Source of the DNA: Roseiarcus sp036513315
Lineage (GTDB): Bacteria > Pseudomonadota > Alphaproteobacteria > Rhizobiales > Beijerinckiaceae
Reading direction: 5' to 3'
DNA: 64,000 nucleotides
NCBI GenBank assembly: GCA_036513315.1
Contig: DATBZF010000060.1
Location: 3,490 to 67,489, forward strand
The position numbers and the translations under genes were made by a program. Below, piece by piece: positions 1 through 8,637 of the stretch. The notes under the pieces were generated by a model. The model was not told the DNA's origin. It ran no database searches and saw nothing but the letters and a program-made list of their open reading frames with translations. Position 1 is the first letter of the stretch. The number at the start of each line of letters is the position of its first letter.

Positions 1-338
1 ATACGCCAGGGCGTGAGTTCCTCACCAAAGACATAGTGGGAGGCGATGGCGACGACCAACATTATGACAGCGGTGAGGGGAAAGCCGAAGCTGAGCGGAA
101 TGCGATCGAGAATAACCATCCAGGCGGAGAAGCTTCCGAGATAGCCAAAAACGCCGATGATGACCCAGGGATTGCCCGCGGCCTGCAAAAGCCAGGCGAG
201 GCCGAAGGGCAGATGCGCCAGCGCCTCGCCGCCGCTTTTAAGAGCGAGTTGCGAGATGCTTTCGAACGCGAGCAGAAGCGGCCACGCAAACAGCATGTCA
301 CGATATCTCAGGCGCGTCGGGGACGTCGCGTTGATCAT
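1..338 (-). CDS. Small DMT/SMR-type membrane transporter (partial, runs off the window)
   Basis: Translating the minus strand from the ATG at 338 gives MINATSPTRLRYRDMLFAWP and then an open frame of 112 codons to the window edge, without a stop. It contains hydrophobic segments and the stretches ISQLALKSGGEAL, SFSAWMVILDRIPLSFGFPL and HYVFGEEL, which match the drug/metabolite transporter (EamA, small multidrug resistance) fold and resemble the separate small transporter at 2373-2735. The ATG overlaps the stop of the acyltransferase gene by four bases, so it is the last visible gene of the six-gene run. SMR-size proteins usually work as dimers, so the two may form a heterodimer that exports the product of the locus. 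The C-terminus is outside the window. Confidence 0.75.
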   Translation of the reverse strand, partial: MINATSPTRLRYRDMLFAWPLLLAFESISQLALKSGGEALAHLPFGLAWLLQAAGNPWVIIGVFGYLGSFSAWMVILDRIPLSFGFPLTAVIMLVVAIASHYVFGEELTPWR

Positions 339-1471
339 GCCGCATCCCTGACGAGATCGGCGATCGCAGGATCGAAGCGGTCCAACCGCACGAATTTGGC
401 GACGAATCGCAATATCGCGTTGATCGCCGCGTTGCGATGGCGAAAATATTGCCAGTTGGGTTGCAGCCGGCAGCCGAGCCGCAGCTTCGGCCCGTAGAAA
501 GCCTGGCCGCTTTGATAGAGCGGTATGCCGCGCTCGATGCAGTAGCGCACGTTGTGCAGCCAACTGTTGAAATAGAGATTCAGCCTGGGAACGACGGCGT
601 AGTTCATGCCGAGATATTTGTCGATCAGTCGATCAGCGGTCTCGATCACGAAGTTGAAGGCGACCAGCTCGCCGCCATGCCAGTAGAGGAAGATACTGGC
701 TGCGGGCGCCAGAGAGCGCAGCAATTGCGGGAAATAGTCCACCGGCAGATATTCGAATTGCAGGTCGCTGTGAGCAACCGTCTGCCCGTAAAGAGCGGAC
801 ACCTGCGCCTCGACATCGTCGATCTGGCGGCGCTGTTCGACGCGAATGTCCTTGAAGGTTCTGAGCTTGCGTCGCATGTCCCTGCGGGTCGCCTTGCTCA
901 GACTGTCGAGGTAGGCTTCGAAATCGGAAAAGGGCAGGTCGAGCACGGCCGTCGGCAGACCGGGCAGCCGGGTGAAGCCGCTGGGCAGCAGGGCGCTTCG
1001 CCACAATCCGTCGTCGCGAGAGGGGGCGTCCTTGATGCCCAGCAGGCCATAGCGGTTGACGGCGCCAAACTCGCGCAGCGCGACGATGATGCGCGCGAGC
1101 AACGCCAACCGATCATCGGCCGGCGCCTCGGGAGCGAAGCCGAGGTGGCAGATTTCGGCGACCGGCGAGCCCAGCGCGATCAGGCGCAGCGACAACAGGC
1201 CTGGGGCAAGCCGATAGAGTTGGTTGGTTATCCCCTTCCAGGTCCCTTGAACGGTGGTGTCGAGGCGATATTCAGTCCCGAAGGCCGGCACGACCGCTAT
1301 CGGGCGGCCATTCTCCCGGACGGCCAGGTAATGCCACGCGAAACCGGACGGCCCGGCCTCTTCGCAGGCCCGATAAAAAGCCCAGTTCTCCGGATCGGTC
1401 GGAAAGCAGCGGTTCCAGTCCGCGCTGTCGAAGGCGGCGATCGAGTTCTCGATGACGGTGGTCAAAGTCAT
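335..1471 (-). CDS. GNAT-fold acyltransferase of the BioF2/FemAB-like (Acetyltransf_6) type
   Basis: A 378-residue protein starting MTLTTVIENSIAAF. The start at 1471 gives an ATGA overlap with the upstream esterase; a longer open frame upstream lies inside that gene. The middle has LSKATRRDMRRKLR followed by SIFLYWHGGELVAFNFVIE and the C-terminal LYFNSWLHNVRYCIERGI, a pattern known from BioF2-like/FemAB-related N-acyltransferases that transfer acyl or aminoacyl groups to amines. It is predicted cytosolic. Acyl donor and acceptor cannot be read from sequence. The neighbouring aminotransferase-like and desaturase genes make an N-acylated amino compound a reasonable guess, but this is inference. 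Confidence 0.7.
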   Translation of the reverse strand: MTLTTVIENSIAAFDSADWNRCFPTDPENWAFYRACEEAGPSGFAWHYLAVRENGRPIAVVPAFGTEYRLDTTVQGTWKGITNQLYRLAPGLLSLRLIALGSPVAEICHLGFAPEAPADDRLALLARIIVALREFGAVNRYGLLGIKDAPSRDDGLWRSALLPSGFTRLPGLPTAVLDLPFSDFEAYLDSLSKATRRDMRRKLRTFKDIRVEQRRQIDDVEAQVSALYGQTVAHSDLQFEYLPVDYFPQLLRSLAPAASIFLYWHGGELVAFNFVIETADRLIDKYLGMNYAVVPRLNLYFNSWLHNVRYCIERGIPLYQSGQAFYGPKLRLGCRLQPNWQYFRHRNAAINAILRFVAKFVRLDRFDPAIADLVRDAA

Positions 1472-2376
1472 GATCGTTCTCGATCGAGCGCCCGGCCCGG
1501 ATCGCGCGGGGCAAGCCGTCGCGGTTCGTTGCGCTGCACGAAGCTGACGGAGTGGTCGATCACCAGATCGCGCTCCCGGTCGAGCGTGATCATGTGATAG
1601 CTGTTCTCCAACAGGATCTTTTCGACATTGCCGCCGAGATTGGCCGCGAGATAGCCGGCATTGCGGATGCTGGCGATATCGTCCTGCCGGGCATGGAGGA
1701 CGAGCACAGGCGTTCGCAGGGCTGGCAAACGCGGCTTCAGGTCGCGAATGAGGCGGAGAAGCTGGGCAAGGCTGCGGCCCGGCATATAAGGCAGCCCCGC
1801 TTCCTCGCAGCGGCCACACTGCATGGCGGCCTGTATGCGGACCCGCAGGCGGTCGTCCTTGACGCCGTAGGGAAAGCTCTCACCGAACCGGAAGAAACGC
1901 CCGAGGCCCAGCAGGATGGCGGCATGGAGAAAGACGCTGCCGCGCGGCACGCTCCAGCCATCGTAGAACATGGTCGGCGAATAAAGCAGGCAGCCCGCTG
2001 CCTGGCCCACGCGATGGGACGTCACCAGGAGAGACAGCAGCGCGCCCATCGAGAGACCACCGACGAAGACGGTGTGGTGGTCGGTACGGACCCGGTCGAA
2101 GGCTTCCAGTGCGCTGGCGAGCCAGTCCTTCCAACCGGTGGCCAACAGCTCGGCTTCGCTGCCGCAATGGCCGGCCAGTTGGACCCCGTAGACGGAGTAG
2201 CCGGCTCGCGCGAACCCCTTGGCGACCAGCTTCAGCTCTGCGGGCGTGCCGGTCAGGCCATGGATCAGCACGACGGCGATTGGGCCGCCCGCATAGTGGA
2301 AAGCATGGGGCGGCTGCCAGGCCGCCGGCGCGGCGCCCGTGTCGGGCTTGTCGAAGGGGGGACTGTGAACGTTCAT
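1468..2376 (-). CDS. Alpha/beta hydrolase, carboxylesterase (Est30-like)
   Basis: A 302-residue serine hydrolase beginning MNVHSPPFDKPD. It has an oxyanion-hole segment VVLIHGLTGTPAEL, the nucleophile elbow GGLSMGALLSLL, a late acid segment VLVLHARQDD and the histidine in ENSYHMITLDRERD, which is characteristic of small bacterial carboxylesterases acting on short or medium acyl esters and lysophospholipids. No signal peptide is seen, so it is probably cytoplasmic. It overlaps the SMR transporter upstream and the acyltransferase downstream by ATGA. In a biosynthetic setting it could release or edit an acyl intermediate; the true substrate is unknown. Confidence 0.8.
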   Translation of the reverse strand: MNVHSPPFDKPDTGAAPAAWQPPHAFHYAGGPIAVVLIHGLTGTPAELKLVAKGFARAGYSVYGVQLAGHCGSEAELLATGWKDWLASALEAFDRVRTDHHTVFVGGLSMGALLSLLVTSHRVGQAAGCLLYSPTMFYDGWSVPRGSVFLHAAILLGLGRFFRFGESFPYGVKDDRLRVRIQAAMQCGRCEEAGLPYMPGRSLAQLLRLIRDLKPRLPALRTPVLVLHARQDDIASIRNAGYLAANLGGNVEKILLENSYHMITLDRERDLVIDHSVSFVQRNEPRRLAPRDPGRALDRERS

Positions 2377-2735
2377 GTCGAAGTCCCCACTATGGCGACT
2401 CCCAGTGCGATGAGCGCAGTGCCCAGCCAACGCCGTCGCGATACCGGCTCCTTGAGAATGAAGCGGCTGGAGAGCGCGATGCCGCAATAGGAGAGGCTCG
2501 CCAGCGGGAAGGCGAAGCTGAGCGGCATGCGCGAGAGCACGAACAGCCAGGCGCCGATCTCGAGGGCGTAGGTCGCCACGCCCAGCCAGATCAGCGGCGT
2601 GACGGCGACCTTGCGCCAGAGCGTGCGGGTGGCGTCTCCGCCGGCTGCGCCGTCGAGGCCTGCCTTGAAGCAAAGCTGTCCGATGATGTCGCACAGGATC
2701 GTGCCAGCCAGGACAAAGAGCGCGGAACTATTCAT
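2373..2735 (-). CDS. Small DMT/SMR-type membrane transporter
   Basis: A 120-residue protein, MNSSALFVLAGTILCDIIGQ, with about four hydrophobic segments and a terminal LGTALIALGVAIVGTST. Size and layout match SMR/EamA half-transporters such as the ArnE/ArnF and EbrA/EbrB pairs. The start at 2735 is set by the ATGA overlap with the arginase-fold gene; a longer frame upstream would lie inside that gene. Together with the related truncated gene at the window start it probably forms a two-component exporter or flippase. The cargo is not known. Confidence 0.75.
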   Translation of the reverse strand: MNSSALFVLAGTILCDIIGQLCFKAGLDGAAGGDATRTLWRKVAVTPLIWLGVATYALEIGAWLFVLSRMPLSFAFPLASLSYCGIALSSRFILKEPVSRRRWLGTALIALGVAIVGTST

Positions 2736-3646
2736 AGCGCCGCCTCGAAGGCGGCGATCAGGCGCTCGTTGGTCCGGGCGTTGACGCTGAGATCGGGCGC
2801 CTCGTCGAAACGCGGTTGGTCGAGCCGGGATTCGATGAACTTGAAGGGGTTGCGATGATGGATTGGCGCGTATTCGCCGCAAATATCGGCGCCGACAATG
2901 GTGAACCTCGCCGCCAGGCGCTGGATGGCTTGGATCAGCCGTTGAAGCGGCAGGCCGCCCTGGTCCCAGTTGGTGACAGCCTCCGTCGGCGGCAACACGT
3001 CTTTGTCGATGGTGATCCAGATGCGCTGCGTCGGCGCGCGCTCCATCAGCGCGCCAAGAAAGCCCTCCCAGTCCTCATCGACGAGATTGCGCCAGCGGAT
3101 GAATCCGTTCGCGGCGACGTGACCGGCGCCGCTGTTGACCGCCGTGTGAATTTCGGATGGCTCGTGCCGCCAGGCAAACAGCTCGAGCCGCCCGCTCGAC
3201 AAGGCCGCCAGATTGGCGCTCTTGCGATCGGGACGCACCAGGTCATCGCCGCAGGGGCCGATGGTGACGACGCGTTCGACATGCGGCAGCGCCAGAACCT
3301 CGTTGACCCAGGATCCGCAATGTCGCCGCGGCATGGTCCGGCACCAATCGGGATGATTGTCGAAATGGACGACAGTCAGAGGGCCTTGCGCCGATGCGAT
3401 GAAGCTCGCAGTGAGATGGTGAAAATCGCCCGAGCCGACCAGGATCAATGCGGGAGCTGACGGCGCGGGCGCCCCGCGCCAGAACGTGTCGAAGGCGGCA
3501 TAGGACTGGCGCAGCGCCCACAGGCGCAGCGCCGGGCCAAGCGCACGCAGGTCATGCAGCACCGCCTGGCCAGACCGCAGGCGCTCGGCGACGGGCGATT
3601 GAGCGGGCAGGCTGCCATCGAGATCAAGGATTCTGATTTCCATCAT
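2732..3646 (-). CDS. Arginase/agmatinase-fold (ureohydrolase superfamily) protein
   Basis: A 304-residue protein that keeps most metal-ligand motifs of the arginase fold: HFDNHPDW (DxHxD) and the late WITIDKDVLPP (DxD). The usual GGDHS segment appears as VGSGDFHHLT, so the first histidine is shifted or replaced. Members hydrolyse guanidino or amidino groups using two Mn ions. The divergence suggests a substrate other than arginine or agmatine, or a non-standard reaction. The first ATG (3646) overlaps the HAD gene's stop by four bases and there is a second Met immediately after. It is the second gene of the coupled operon. Confidence 0.7.
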   Translation of the reverse strand: MMEIRILDLDGSLPAQSPVAERLRSGQAVLHDLRALGPALRLWALRQSYAAFDTFWRGAPAPSAPALILVGSGDFHHLTASFIASAQGPLTVVHFDNHPDWCRTMPRRHCGSWVNEVLALPHVERVVTIGPCGDDLVRPDRKSANLAALSSGRLELFAWRHEPSEIHTAVNSGAGHVAANGFIRWRNLVDEDWEGFLGALMERAPTQRIWITIDKDVLPPTEAVTNWDQGGLPLQRLIQAIQRLAARFTIVGADICGEYAPIHHRNPFKFIESRLDQPRFDEAPDLSVNARTNERLIAAFEAAL

Positions 3647-4404
3647 GACGGAGTCGGGCGGCGGACGCCCGTCCCGGTCAGTTTCGGATGCCGGCGAACA
3701 CCGCGTGCGAGGACAGGGGCGCAGGCGGCCCCGAATGCGCCAAGGTCCGGAAATCGTTCCGACACGAGCCGGGTAATCTCGGAGAAGTTCGAATAGGGCA
3801 AGTGGGAAATACCGTTGGCCCGACAATGGCCGAGAAGGCTGTTCTTGGCGAAGACGAAATCCGCCGCGCCTGCGGCGCAAAAGTCCGAACGACCATCGCC
3901 GATCAGGATCGTCGTTCGCGGGGCGCCTGGCTCTTGTGGGTCGCTGGCCCCGGCCGCCCAGCATTTGCACGTCCCCGCGCCGGAGCGGCAGGCCGGCGAG
4001 GCATGGGGGCTGAGCATGGCGTAACGATCTGGTGCGACGAACATCAGGCGGTTGGCGATGATCGGCAGGTCGTCGAGGCCGGCGCGCGTGAGGATCCGCG
4101 CGACGGCGTAGTCGAGACCGTCGCTGACGATGTTCAGCACGATGTTACGCTCACGGCAAAAGGCGACGAAGCCGGCGAAACCGGGATCGATGTCGATGGC
4201 GTCGAGAAGCCGATCGAAGGCGGGACGGCGGCATCGCAAGAGCGCGACCTGACGAGCCATGCAGTCGGCGGAGCCGATGAGGCCCGCCCGCCATTGCGTT
4301 TCGATATCGTACCAGCCAGGCGCTGCGAAAGCCTCGAGCAGAACGTCGGTGACATCGCTGGTCGCAATCGTTCCGTCGAAGTCGCAAACTATTCGATGCC
4401 CCAT
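3643..4404 (-). CDS. HAD-IB family phosphatase (MtnX/SerB-like)
   Basis: The N-terminus MGHRIVCDFDGTIATSD carries HAD motif I (DxDGT), and ILIGDGRSDFCAAGAADFVFAK is motifs III/IV. These are typical of the phosphoserine-phosphatase/MtnX branch, which removes phosphate from small metabolites. A less conserved Cys/Ala-rich stretch lies around residues 145-175. I start the gene at 4404 because Met-then-motif-I is the usual family spacing; an upstream in-frame ATG at 4443 would add 13 residues and cannot be excluded. It is the promoter-proximal gene of the six-gene run and diverges from the desaturase. Confidence 0.75.
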   Translation of the reverse strand: MGHRIVCDFDGTIATSDVTDVLLEAFAAPGWYDIETQWRAGLIGSADCMARQVALLRCRRPAFDRLLDAIDIDPGFAGFVAFCRERNIVLNIVSDGLDYAVARILTRAGLDDLPIIANRLMFVAPDRYAMLSPHASPACRSGAGTCKCWAAGASDPQEPGAPRTTILIGDGRSDFCAAGAADFVFAKNSLLGHCRANGISHLPYSNFSEITRLVSERFPDLGAFGAACAPVLARGVRRHPKLTGTGVRRPTPS

Positions 4405-4750
4405 ATCCACGATCCGCTGGCGGATGTTTCGCCGTTTAAGCATGGCAAGACGCGTGCCATGCGGCTTTGGCGCCAGCGAAGCCGCGCGATCGCCGAATTG
4501 CTCCGACGCGTGGCGGCGTTCCTCCAGTTTGCGAGCTCCAGGATTTGGTGCTCGCCTCGCGAAATGTCGGAGCGATGGAACTTTGGCGACCGATCGTCAC
4601 GGTCTCTGGAAGCCTCAAAAACCTGGGAGCGCCGCGGCGGTTGGTAGGTTCGTCCATCTTGGCGCGTTCCTTGCGGCTGGCTCTTCGCGCTTGTCCGCGC
4701 GGCCGCTCAGTTGGTCACCCCATCGGGTGACCAAGCCAGGAACGTTCAAG
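4405..4750. other. Divergent intergenic region between HAD phosphatase and desaturase
   Basis: This 346-base gap separates two divergent transcription units. I find no convincing gene in it; open frames crossing it have no ribosome binding site or family signal. Its one clear structure is the perfect inverted repeat listed at 4711-4734. It must hold promoters for both directions. Confidence 0.6.
4711..4734. promoter_or_regulatory. Perfect 10-bp inverted repeat upstream of desaturase
   Basis: TTGGTCACCC, a 4-base spacer CATC, then GGGTGACCAA. The right arm ends 16 bases before the desaturase ATG at 4751, so the element overlaps the 5' leader. It could be a dimeric repressor operator or an RNA hairpin in front of the ribosome binding site. 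No run of T follows, so a terminator is unlikely. Confidence 0.5.
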
Positions 4751-5605
4751 ATGCGAGTTTTGCAATTTTCAAGATGGGACGGGGCGCCGGTGGCGCTCGG
4801 CGCCGCTCATTTCCTCGCCGTGGTAGGGTTGTTTCTCGCCTTTCCGCATTTGCGCTGGTGGGCCTTCATCAGTTTGGCGCTGGTCTATTCGCTGTCGATA
4901 TCCTGGAACATCAACAGCATTTCTCACAATTTCATACACAATCCATTCTTCAACAGCCCGGCGCAGAATGTCGCCTTCAGTTTCATGCTGTCGATCACGC
5001 TCGGATTTTCACAAACAATGTACGATTTCGTCCATATGCGTCACCACAGCGGCAATATGGATAGGCCCGACGCAGGCGGGCGGACGATCGATTATCTGTC
5101 GATCTACAAGCGCGCCCATGACGGAAGGCCCGAAAACGTCTGGGCCTATACGTTCTTGAGCTACTTCCGCGACGACCCGGCCGAGATCCTGCGCGCCATG
5201 GCGGCCAGGCGCCCGGACGACGCCCGCCAGGCCAGGTACGAGCTTGCCGTGATGGTCGGCTTCTATCTGGCGCTCGCGGTTCTCGACTGGCGTTTCATCG
5301 TCTGCATGGCGCCCTTCAACTATCTCGGCCAGTGCCTCTCCTCTCTCAACGGCTACTACGAACATTTCGGCGGCGACCCGGAAACGCCGCTGGCCTGGGG
5401 CGTGAGCACCTATGAGAGGATCTACAACTGGACCTGGATGAACAACGGCTATCACGCCGAGCATCATTACAGACCCAAGGTCCACTGGACCCAAATGCCG
5501 GAACTCCGTCGCGACATCGCCGCCGCGCAGGAGAAGGCTGGCACGCGGGTTATCCGTCCGCCCCATCCGCTCGGCTTCCTCGACGCCGGTCTCGTCAAAC
5601 GCTGA
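4751..5605 (+). CDS. Membrane fatty-acid desaturase/hydroxylase family protein
   Basis: A 284-residue integral membrane protein with the three histidine boxes of the PF00487-type di-iron family: HNFIH, HMRHH and HAEHH, placed between hydrophobic segments. Such enzymes insert double bonds or hydroxyls into acyl chains using O2 and an electron donor. The true start is the ATG at 4751 with AGGAAC about ten bases upstream; longer upstream frames overlap the divergent gene. It is followed after 62 bases by an aminotransferase-like gene on the same strand. Which acyl chain it acts on cannot be told; the acyltransferase and esterase in the divergent operon suggest a shared lipid-like product. Confidence 0.8.
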   Translation: MRVLQFSRWDGAPVALGAAHFLAVVGLFLAFPHLRWWAFISLALVYSLSISWNINSISHNFIHNPFFNSPAQNVAFSFMLSITLGFSQTMYDFVHMRHHSGNMDRPDAGGRTIDYLSIYKRAHDGRPENVWAYTFLSYFRDDPAEILRAMAARRPDDARQARYELAVMVGFYLALAVLDWRFIVCMAPFNYLGQCLSSLNGYYEHFGGDPETPLAWGVSTYERIYNWTWMNNGYHAEHHYRPKVHWTQMPELRRDIAAAQEKAGTRVIRPPHPLGFLDAGLVKR

Positions 5606-5667
5606 CGCCCGCGCGTTGGCCGAAGCGCGGCGCGGCTCACAGGAGCCTTTCTCAATCGAGAATTTCC

Positions 5668-7014
5668 GTGAATTACATCAGCCCTTCTCTCACCCGCACC
5701 GCCGTCAGCGCCGCCCTGTTCGAGGCGGCGCGGCATGTCATTCCGGGCGGCGTGAACAGCACTGCGCGCGCCCAATGGTCGGGCTGGTCGCCCTATCCCC
5801 TGTTCGCCGAAAAGGGCGAGGGGTCACGACTCGTCGATGTCGACGGCAATCAATATATCGACTACCTGCTCGGGCTCGGCCCGATGATCCTGGGACATCG
5901 CCCCCCGAGGGTGACCCGGGCCGTCGTCGACTTCATCGAACAGCGTGGCACAGTCTTCGCCCTGCCGACGGCCGATGAGACGGTCCTGGCCGAGAAGATC
6001 GTCGCCGCGGCGCCCGGCGTCGATCAGGTGCGCCTGTGCAACACCGGCACGGAAGCGGTGCTCTATGCGACGCGCCTTGCGCGGGCCTACGCCAGGCGGC
6101 GCAAGATCATCCGCTTCGAGGGCATGTATCACGGTTTTTCCGACGGCGTGTATTGGAGCAAGCACCCGCCGATCGACAGGGCCGGGCCAGATCGCCGCCC
6201 GATGCCGGTCGCGCAGGGACCCGGCATGCCGCTTGGCGTGGAAGAGAACCTGATCATTCTGCCCTGGAACGACGCTCAGGCGCTCGCCGACGTCCTGGCC
6301 AGGCACGGCGATGAAATCGCCGGCATCATCACCGAACCGGTGATGTGCAACACCGGCTGCATTCTGCCGAAGCCCGGCTATCTCGAAGCGATGCGCGATC
6401 TCGCCACCATGCATGGCGTCGTGCTGATCTTCGACGAAGTTATCACTGGTTTCCGGCTCGGCCTCGGCGGCGCCCAGGCGCGTCTCGCCATTCGGCCGGA
6501 TCTGTCGGTGTTCGCCAAAGGTCTTGGCGGCGGCTTCCCGGTGGCGGCGCTTGGCGGCAGACGGGAGATTATGAGCCTGGTTGCTGAAGGCGCAGTGTCA
6601 ATGGCAGGCACCTACACCGCCAACGGCATTGCGGTGGCCGCCGCCAATGCGGCGTTGGACGAACTCGGCCATGACGGCGTCTATGAGCGGCTCGATGCGA
6701 TTTCCGACGACTTGCGGACCGGGCTCGATCGCGTCCTGAAGGAGGCCGGGCTCCCCGCCTACACGGTCGGCATAGGCCCCTTGATGCAAGTGTGGTTTGC
6801 CGAAAAACCGATCCACAATTATCGCGACGCCGAGCGCTACGCGGACCGGGAACTCTTCCGGCTCTGGTGGGAGGGCATGCTCGAACGCGGCGTGCTCTTC
6901 CATCCCAGCGCGTACGAAAATCTGTTCCTATCGACCGCCCATAGCCGGGAGGATGTCGCAGTCACGCTCGCCGCCGCCAAGGAAGTCGCCGCCGCCCTCG
7001 CGCGCGCGGCCTGA
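5668..7014 (+). CDS. PLP-dependent class III aminotransferase, glutamate-1-semialdehyde aminomutase-like
   Basis: A 448-residue protein, GTG start. It contains RHVIPGGVNS near the N-terminus, the PLP phosphate site NTGTEAVLYATRLAR, LIFDEVITGFRLG (Asp that contacts PLP) and the Schiff-base lysine in FAKGLGGGFPV. All are hallmarks of the HemL-like branch of class III aminotransferases. Genuine HemL makes 5-aminolevulinate; this copy sits in an accessory locus rather than with tetrapyrrole genes, and divergent members of this branch amino-transfer in secondary metabolism. It forms a likely two-gene unit with the desaturase. Assignment to the superfamily is firm, the substrate is unknown. Confidence 0.8.
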   Translation: MNYISPSLTRTAVSAALFEAARHVIPGGVNSTARAQWSGWSPYPLFAEKGEGSRLVDVDGNQYIDYLLGLGPMILGHRPPRVTRAVVDFIEQRGTVFALPTADETVLAEKIVAAAPGVDQVRLCNTGTEAVLYATRLARAYARRRKIIRFEGMYHGFSDGVYWSKHPPIDRAGPDRRPMPVAQGPGMPLGVEENLIILPWNDAQALADVLARHGDEIAGIITEPVMCNTGCILPKPGYLEAMRDLATMHGVVLIFDEVITGFRLGLGGAQARLAIRPDLSVFAKGLGGGFPVAALGGRREIMSLVAEGAVSMAGTYTANGIAVAAANAALDELGHDGVYERLDAISDDLRTGLDRVLKEAGLPAYTVGIGPLMQVWFAEKPIHNYRDAERYADRELFRLWWEGMLERGVLFHPSAYENLFLSTAHSREDVAVTLAAAKEVAAALARAA

Positions 7015-7269
7015 CCCGATCGCGCCGCGCCTCCTTGTAGCGGCGACGCCACGTAAACTTCGGTCGGATACGCAGAGCCCCTCGACTCGATCGTCGCTTC
7101 GCCGCATATGAGAAGGGGTTGAGTAGTTTCATTTTTCCTATCGGCTGCTTCGGGCGAACTGAAATGGCGCCCGTCCTATGCTTGGACTAACGTCCTCCCG
7201 CCCGGCGTCGAATTCAGATCGGGCGTCGTCGATTTCGCGTTGCGTACGGTTCTTCCTCAAGAGAGACCC

Positions 7270-8622
7270 ATGGCTGACAAAGTCTTCGCAGGTACGGTCG
7301 TTCTGCCGGATCGGATTATCGAGAACGGCTATGTCTTGGTCGGCGATGGCGTGGTGCGATCGGTGGGGTCTGGCGCATCGCCGCAAGGCGAGAAGCATGG
7401 AGGCGCGGAGTTTCTCGTGCTCCCGGGCGCGATCGACGCCCAGGTTCATAGCCGCAGCCAATTGGGACAGGAGGACTTCGTCTGGTCGACGCGCAGCGCG
7501 GCTGCCGGCGGGGTTACGACAATCGTCGACATGCCCTATGACGACACTTGCCTGATCGCGACCGCCGAGCGCTTCCGGACCAAGGCCAAAGAGGCCGGTG
7601 CGCAGGCGCGCGTCGATTATGCTCTCTACGCCACGATTGATCCCCAGGAGGGCGCGGCGCGGATTGATGAACTGGTTGAAGCCGGCGCTGCCGCCTTCAA
7701 GTTTTCGACCTTCGGCACCCATCCGACGCGTTTTCCGCGCATTCCCCCTCACATCCTTTACGCCTCATTTCGCGCCATCGGCAAAAGAGGATTGGTCGCG
7801 GGCATCCACAACGAAAATGACGAGATGGTGCGCGCCTTTACGGCCGACGTAGAAAAGCGGGGCATCACGGATTACACGGCGCACGGCTTGTCGCGTCCGC
7901 CGATCGCCGAGGCGATTGCGACCAGCGAAGCTTACGAACTGGGCGCGGGCGCCGGTTGTCCCGTCCACATCGTTCACAGTTCGATTGGGCGCGGATATGA
8001 ACTCGCCGCGGCCTATCGCGCGCAGGGACATGGCGCGACGATCGAAGCGTGCATTCACTATTTGACGCTCGACGAAGACAATGACGTGCGCCGCCTCGGC
8101 GGCAAGGCCAAGATCAATCCGCCACTGCGACCGCGCCATGAAGTCGAGGCGCTTTGGCGTCATCTCGCCGCCGGCAATGTCACAATCGTTTCGACTGACC
8201 ATGTCAGTTGGTCGGAGGATCGCAAATCCGATCCGAACATGCTCAAGAACGCGTCGGGCGTTCCGGGGCTTGAGGCGCTCTATGGATTGATGCTGAAGGG
8301 TTTGAGTGAGCGCAACTTGCCGTTGACCCATGCCGCGCGCCTGCTGGCGCACAACCCAGCCGCTCTCTTCCGGATCACCCACGTCAAGGGCGCGTTGGAA
8401 GTCGGGCGCGACGCCGACGTCGTGCTCATGCGCCGCGATCCCTATCTCTACCGCGCAGGCGCCAGTGGCAATAATTTCGTCTCCTGGAGTCCCTATGACG
8501 GGATCGAATTGCCGTTCCGTCCGGTCGCGACATTCGTGCGTGGCGTTTGCGTCGCCGCCGATGGACGCGTCATAGCCGAGCCGGGGCAGGGGCGTTTTGT
8601 CAGCCCGCTTCGAGCGCACTAG
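7270..8622 (+). CDS. Hydantoinase/dihydropyrimidinase-family amidohydrolase
   Basis: A 450-residue cyclic-amide hydrolase. Start chosen at ATG 7270, preceded by AAGAGAGA; a TTG 30 bases upstream is less likely. Binuclear metal site residues are visible: H60, carboxylatable K144 (AAFKFSTFG), H180 (GIHNEN), H236 (VHIVHSS) and D310 (STDHVSW). The first HxH histidine is Gln58 (IDAQVH). The family opens hydantoin, dihydropyrimidine or allantoin rings to N-carbamoyl compounds. A carbamoyl-amino-acid hydrolase follows 15 bases later, so the pair would turn a 5-substituted hydantoin into an amino acid. In this neighbourhood hydantoin-5-propionate, giving N-carbamoylglutamate, is the natural candidate. 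Confidence 0.8.
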   Translation: MADKVFAGTVVLPDRIIENGYVLVGDGVVRSVGSGASPQGEKHGGAEFLVLPGAIDAQVHSRSQLGQEDFVWSTRSAAAGGVTTIVDMPYDDTCLIATAERFRTKAKEAGAQARVDYALYATIDPQEGAARIDELVEAGAAAFKFSTFGTHPTRFPRIPPHILYASFRAIGKRGLVAGIHNENDEMVRAFTADVEKRGITDYTAHGLSRPPIAEAIATSEAYELGAGAGCPVHIVHSSIGRGYELAAAYRAQGHGATIEACIHYLTLDEDNDVRRLGGKAKINPPLRPRHEVEALWRHLAAGNVTIVSTDHVSWSEDRKSDPNMLKNASGVPGLEALYGLMLKGLSERNLPLTHAARLLAHNPAALFRITHVKGALEVGRDADVVLMRRDPYLYRAGASGNNFVSWSPYDGIELPFRPVATFVRGVCVAADGRVIAEPGQGRFVSPLRAH

Positions 8623-8637
8623 GTCGGGGGGCGAACG

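Noticed and set aside
5668..7014. Housekeeping HemL for tetrapyrrole synthesis
   Set aside because: Alphaproteobacteria usually make aminolevulinate by HemA (ALAS), and the context is an accessory locus; kept as HemL-like.
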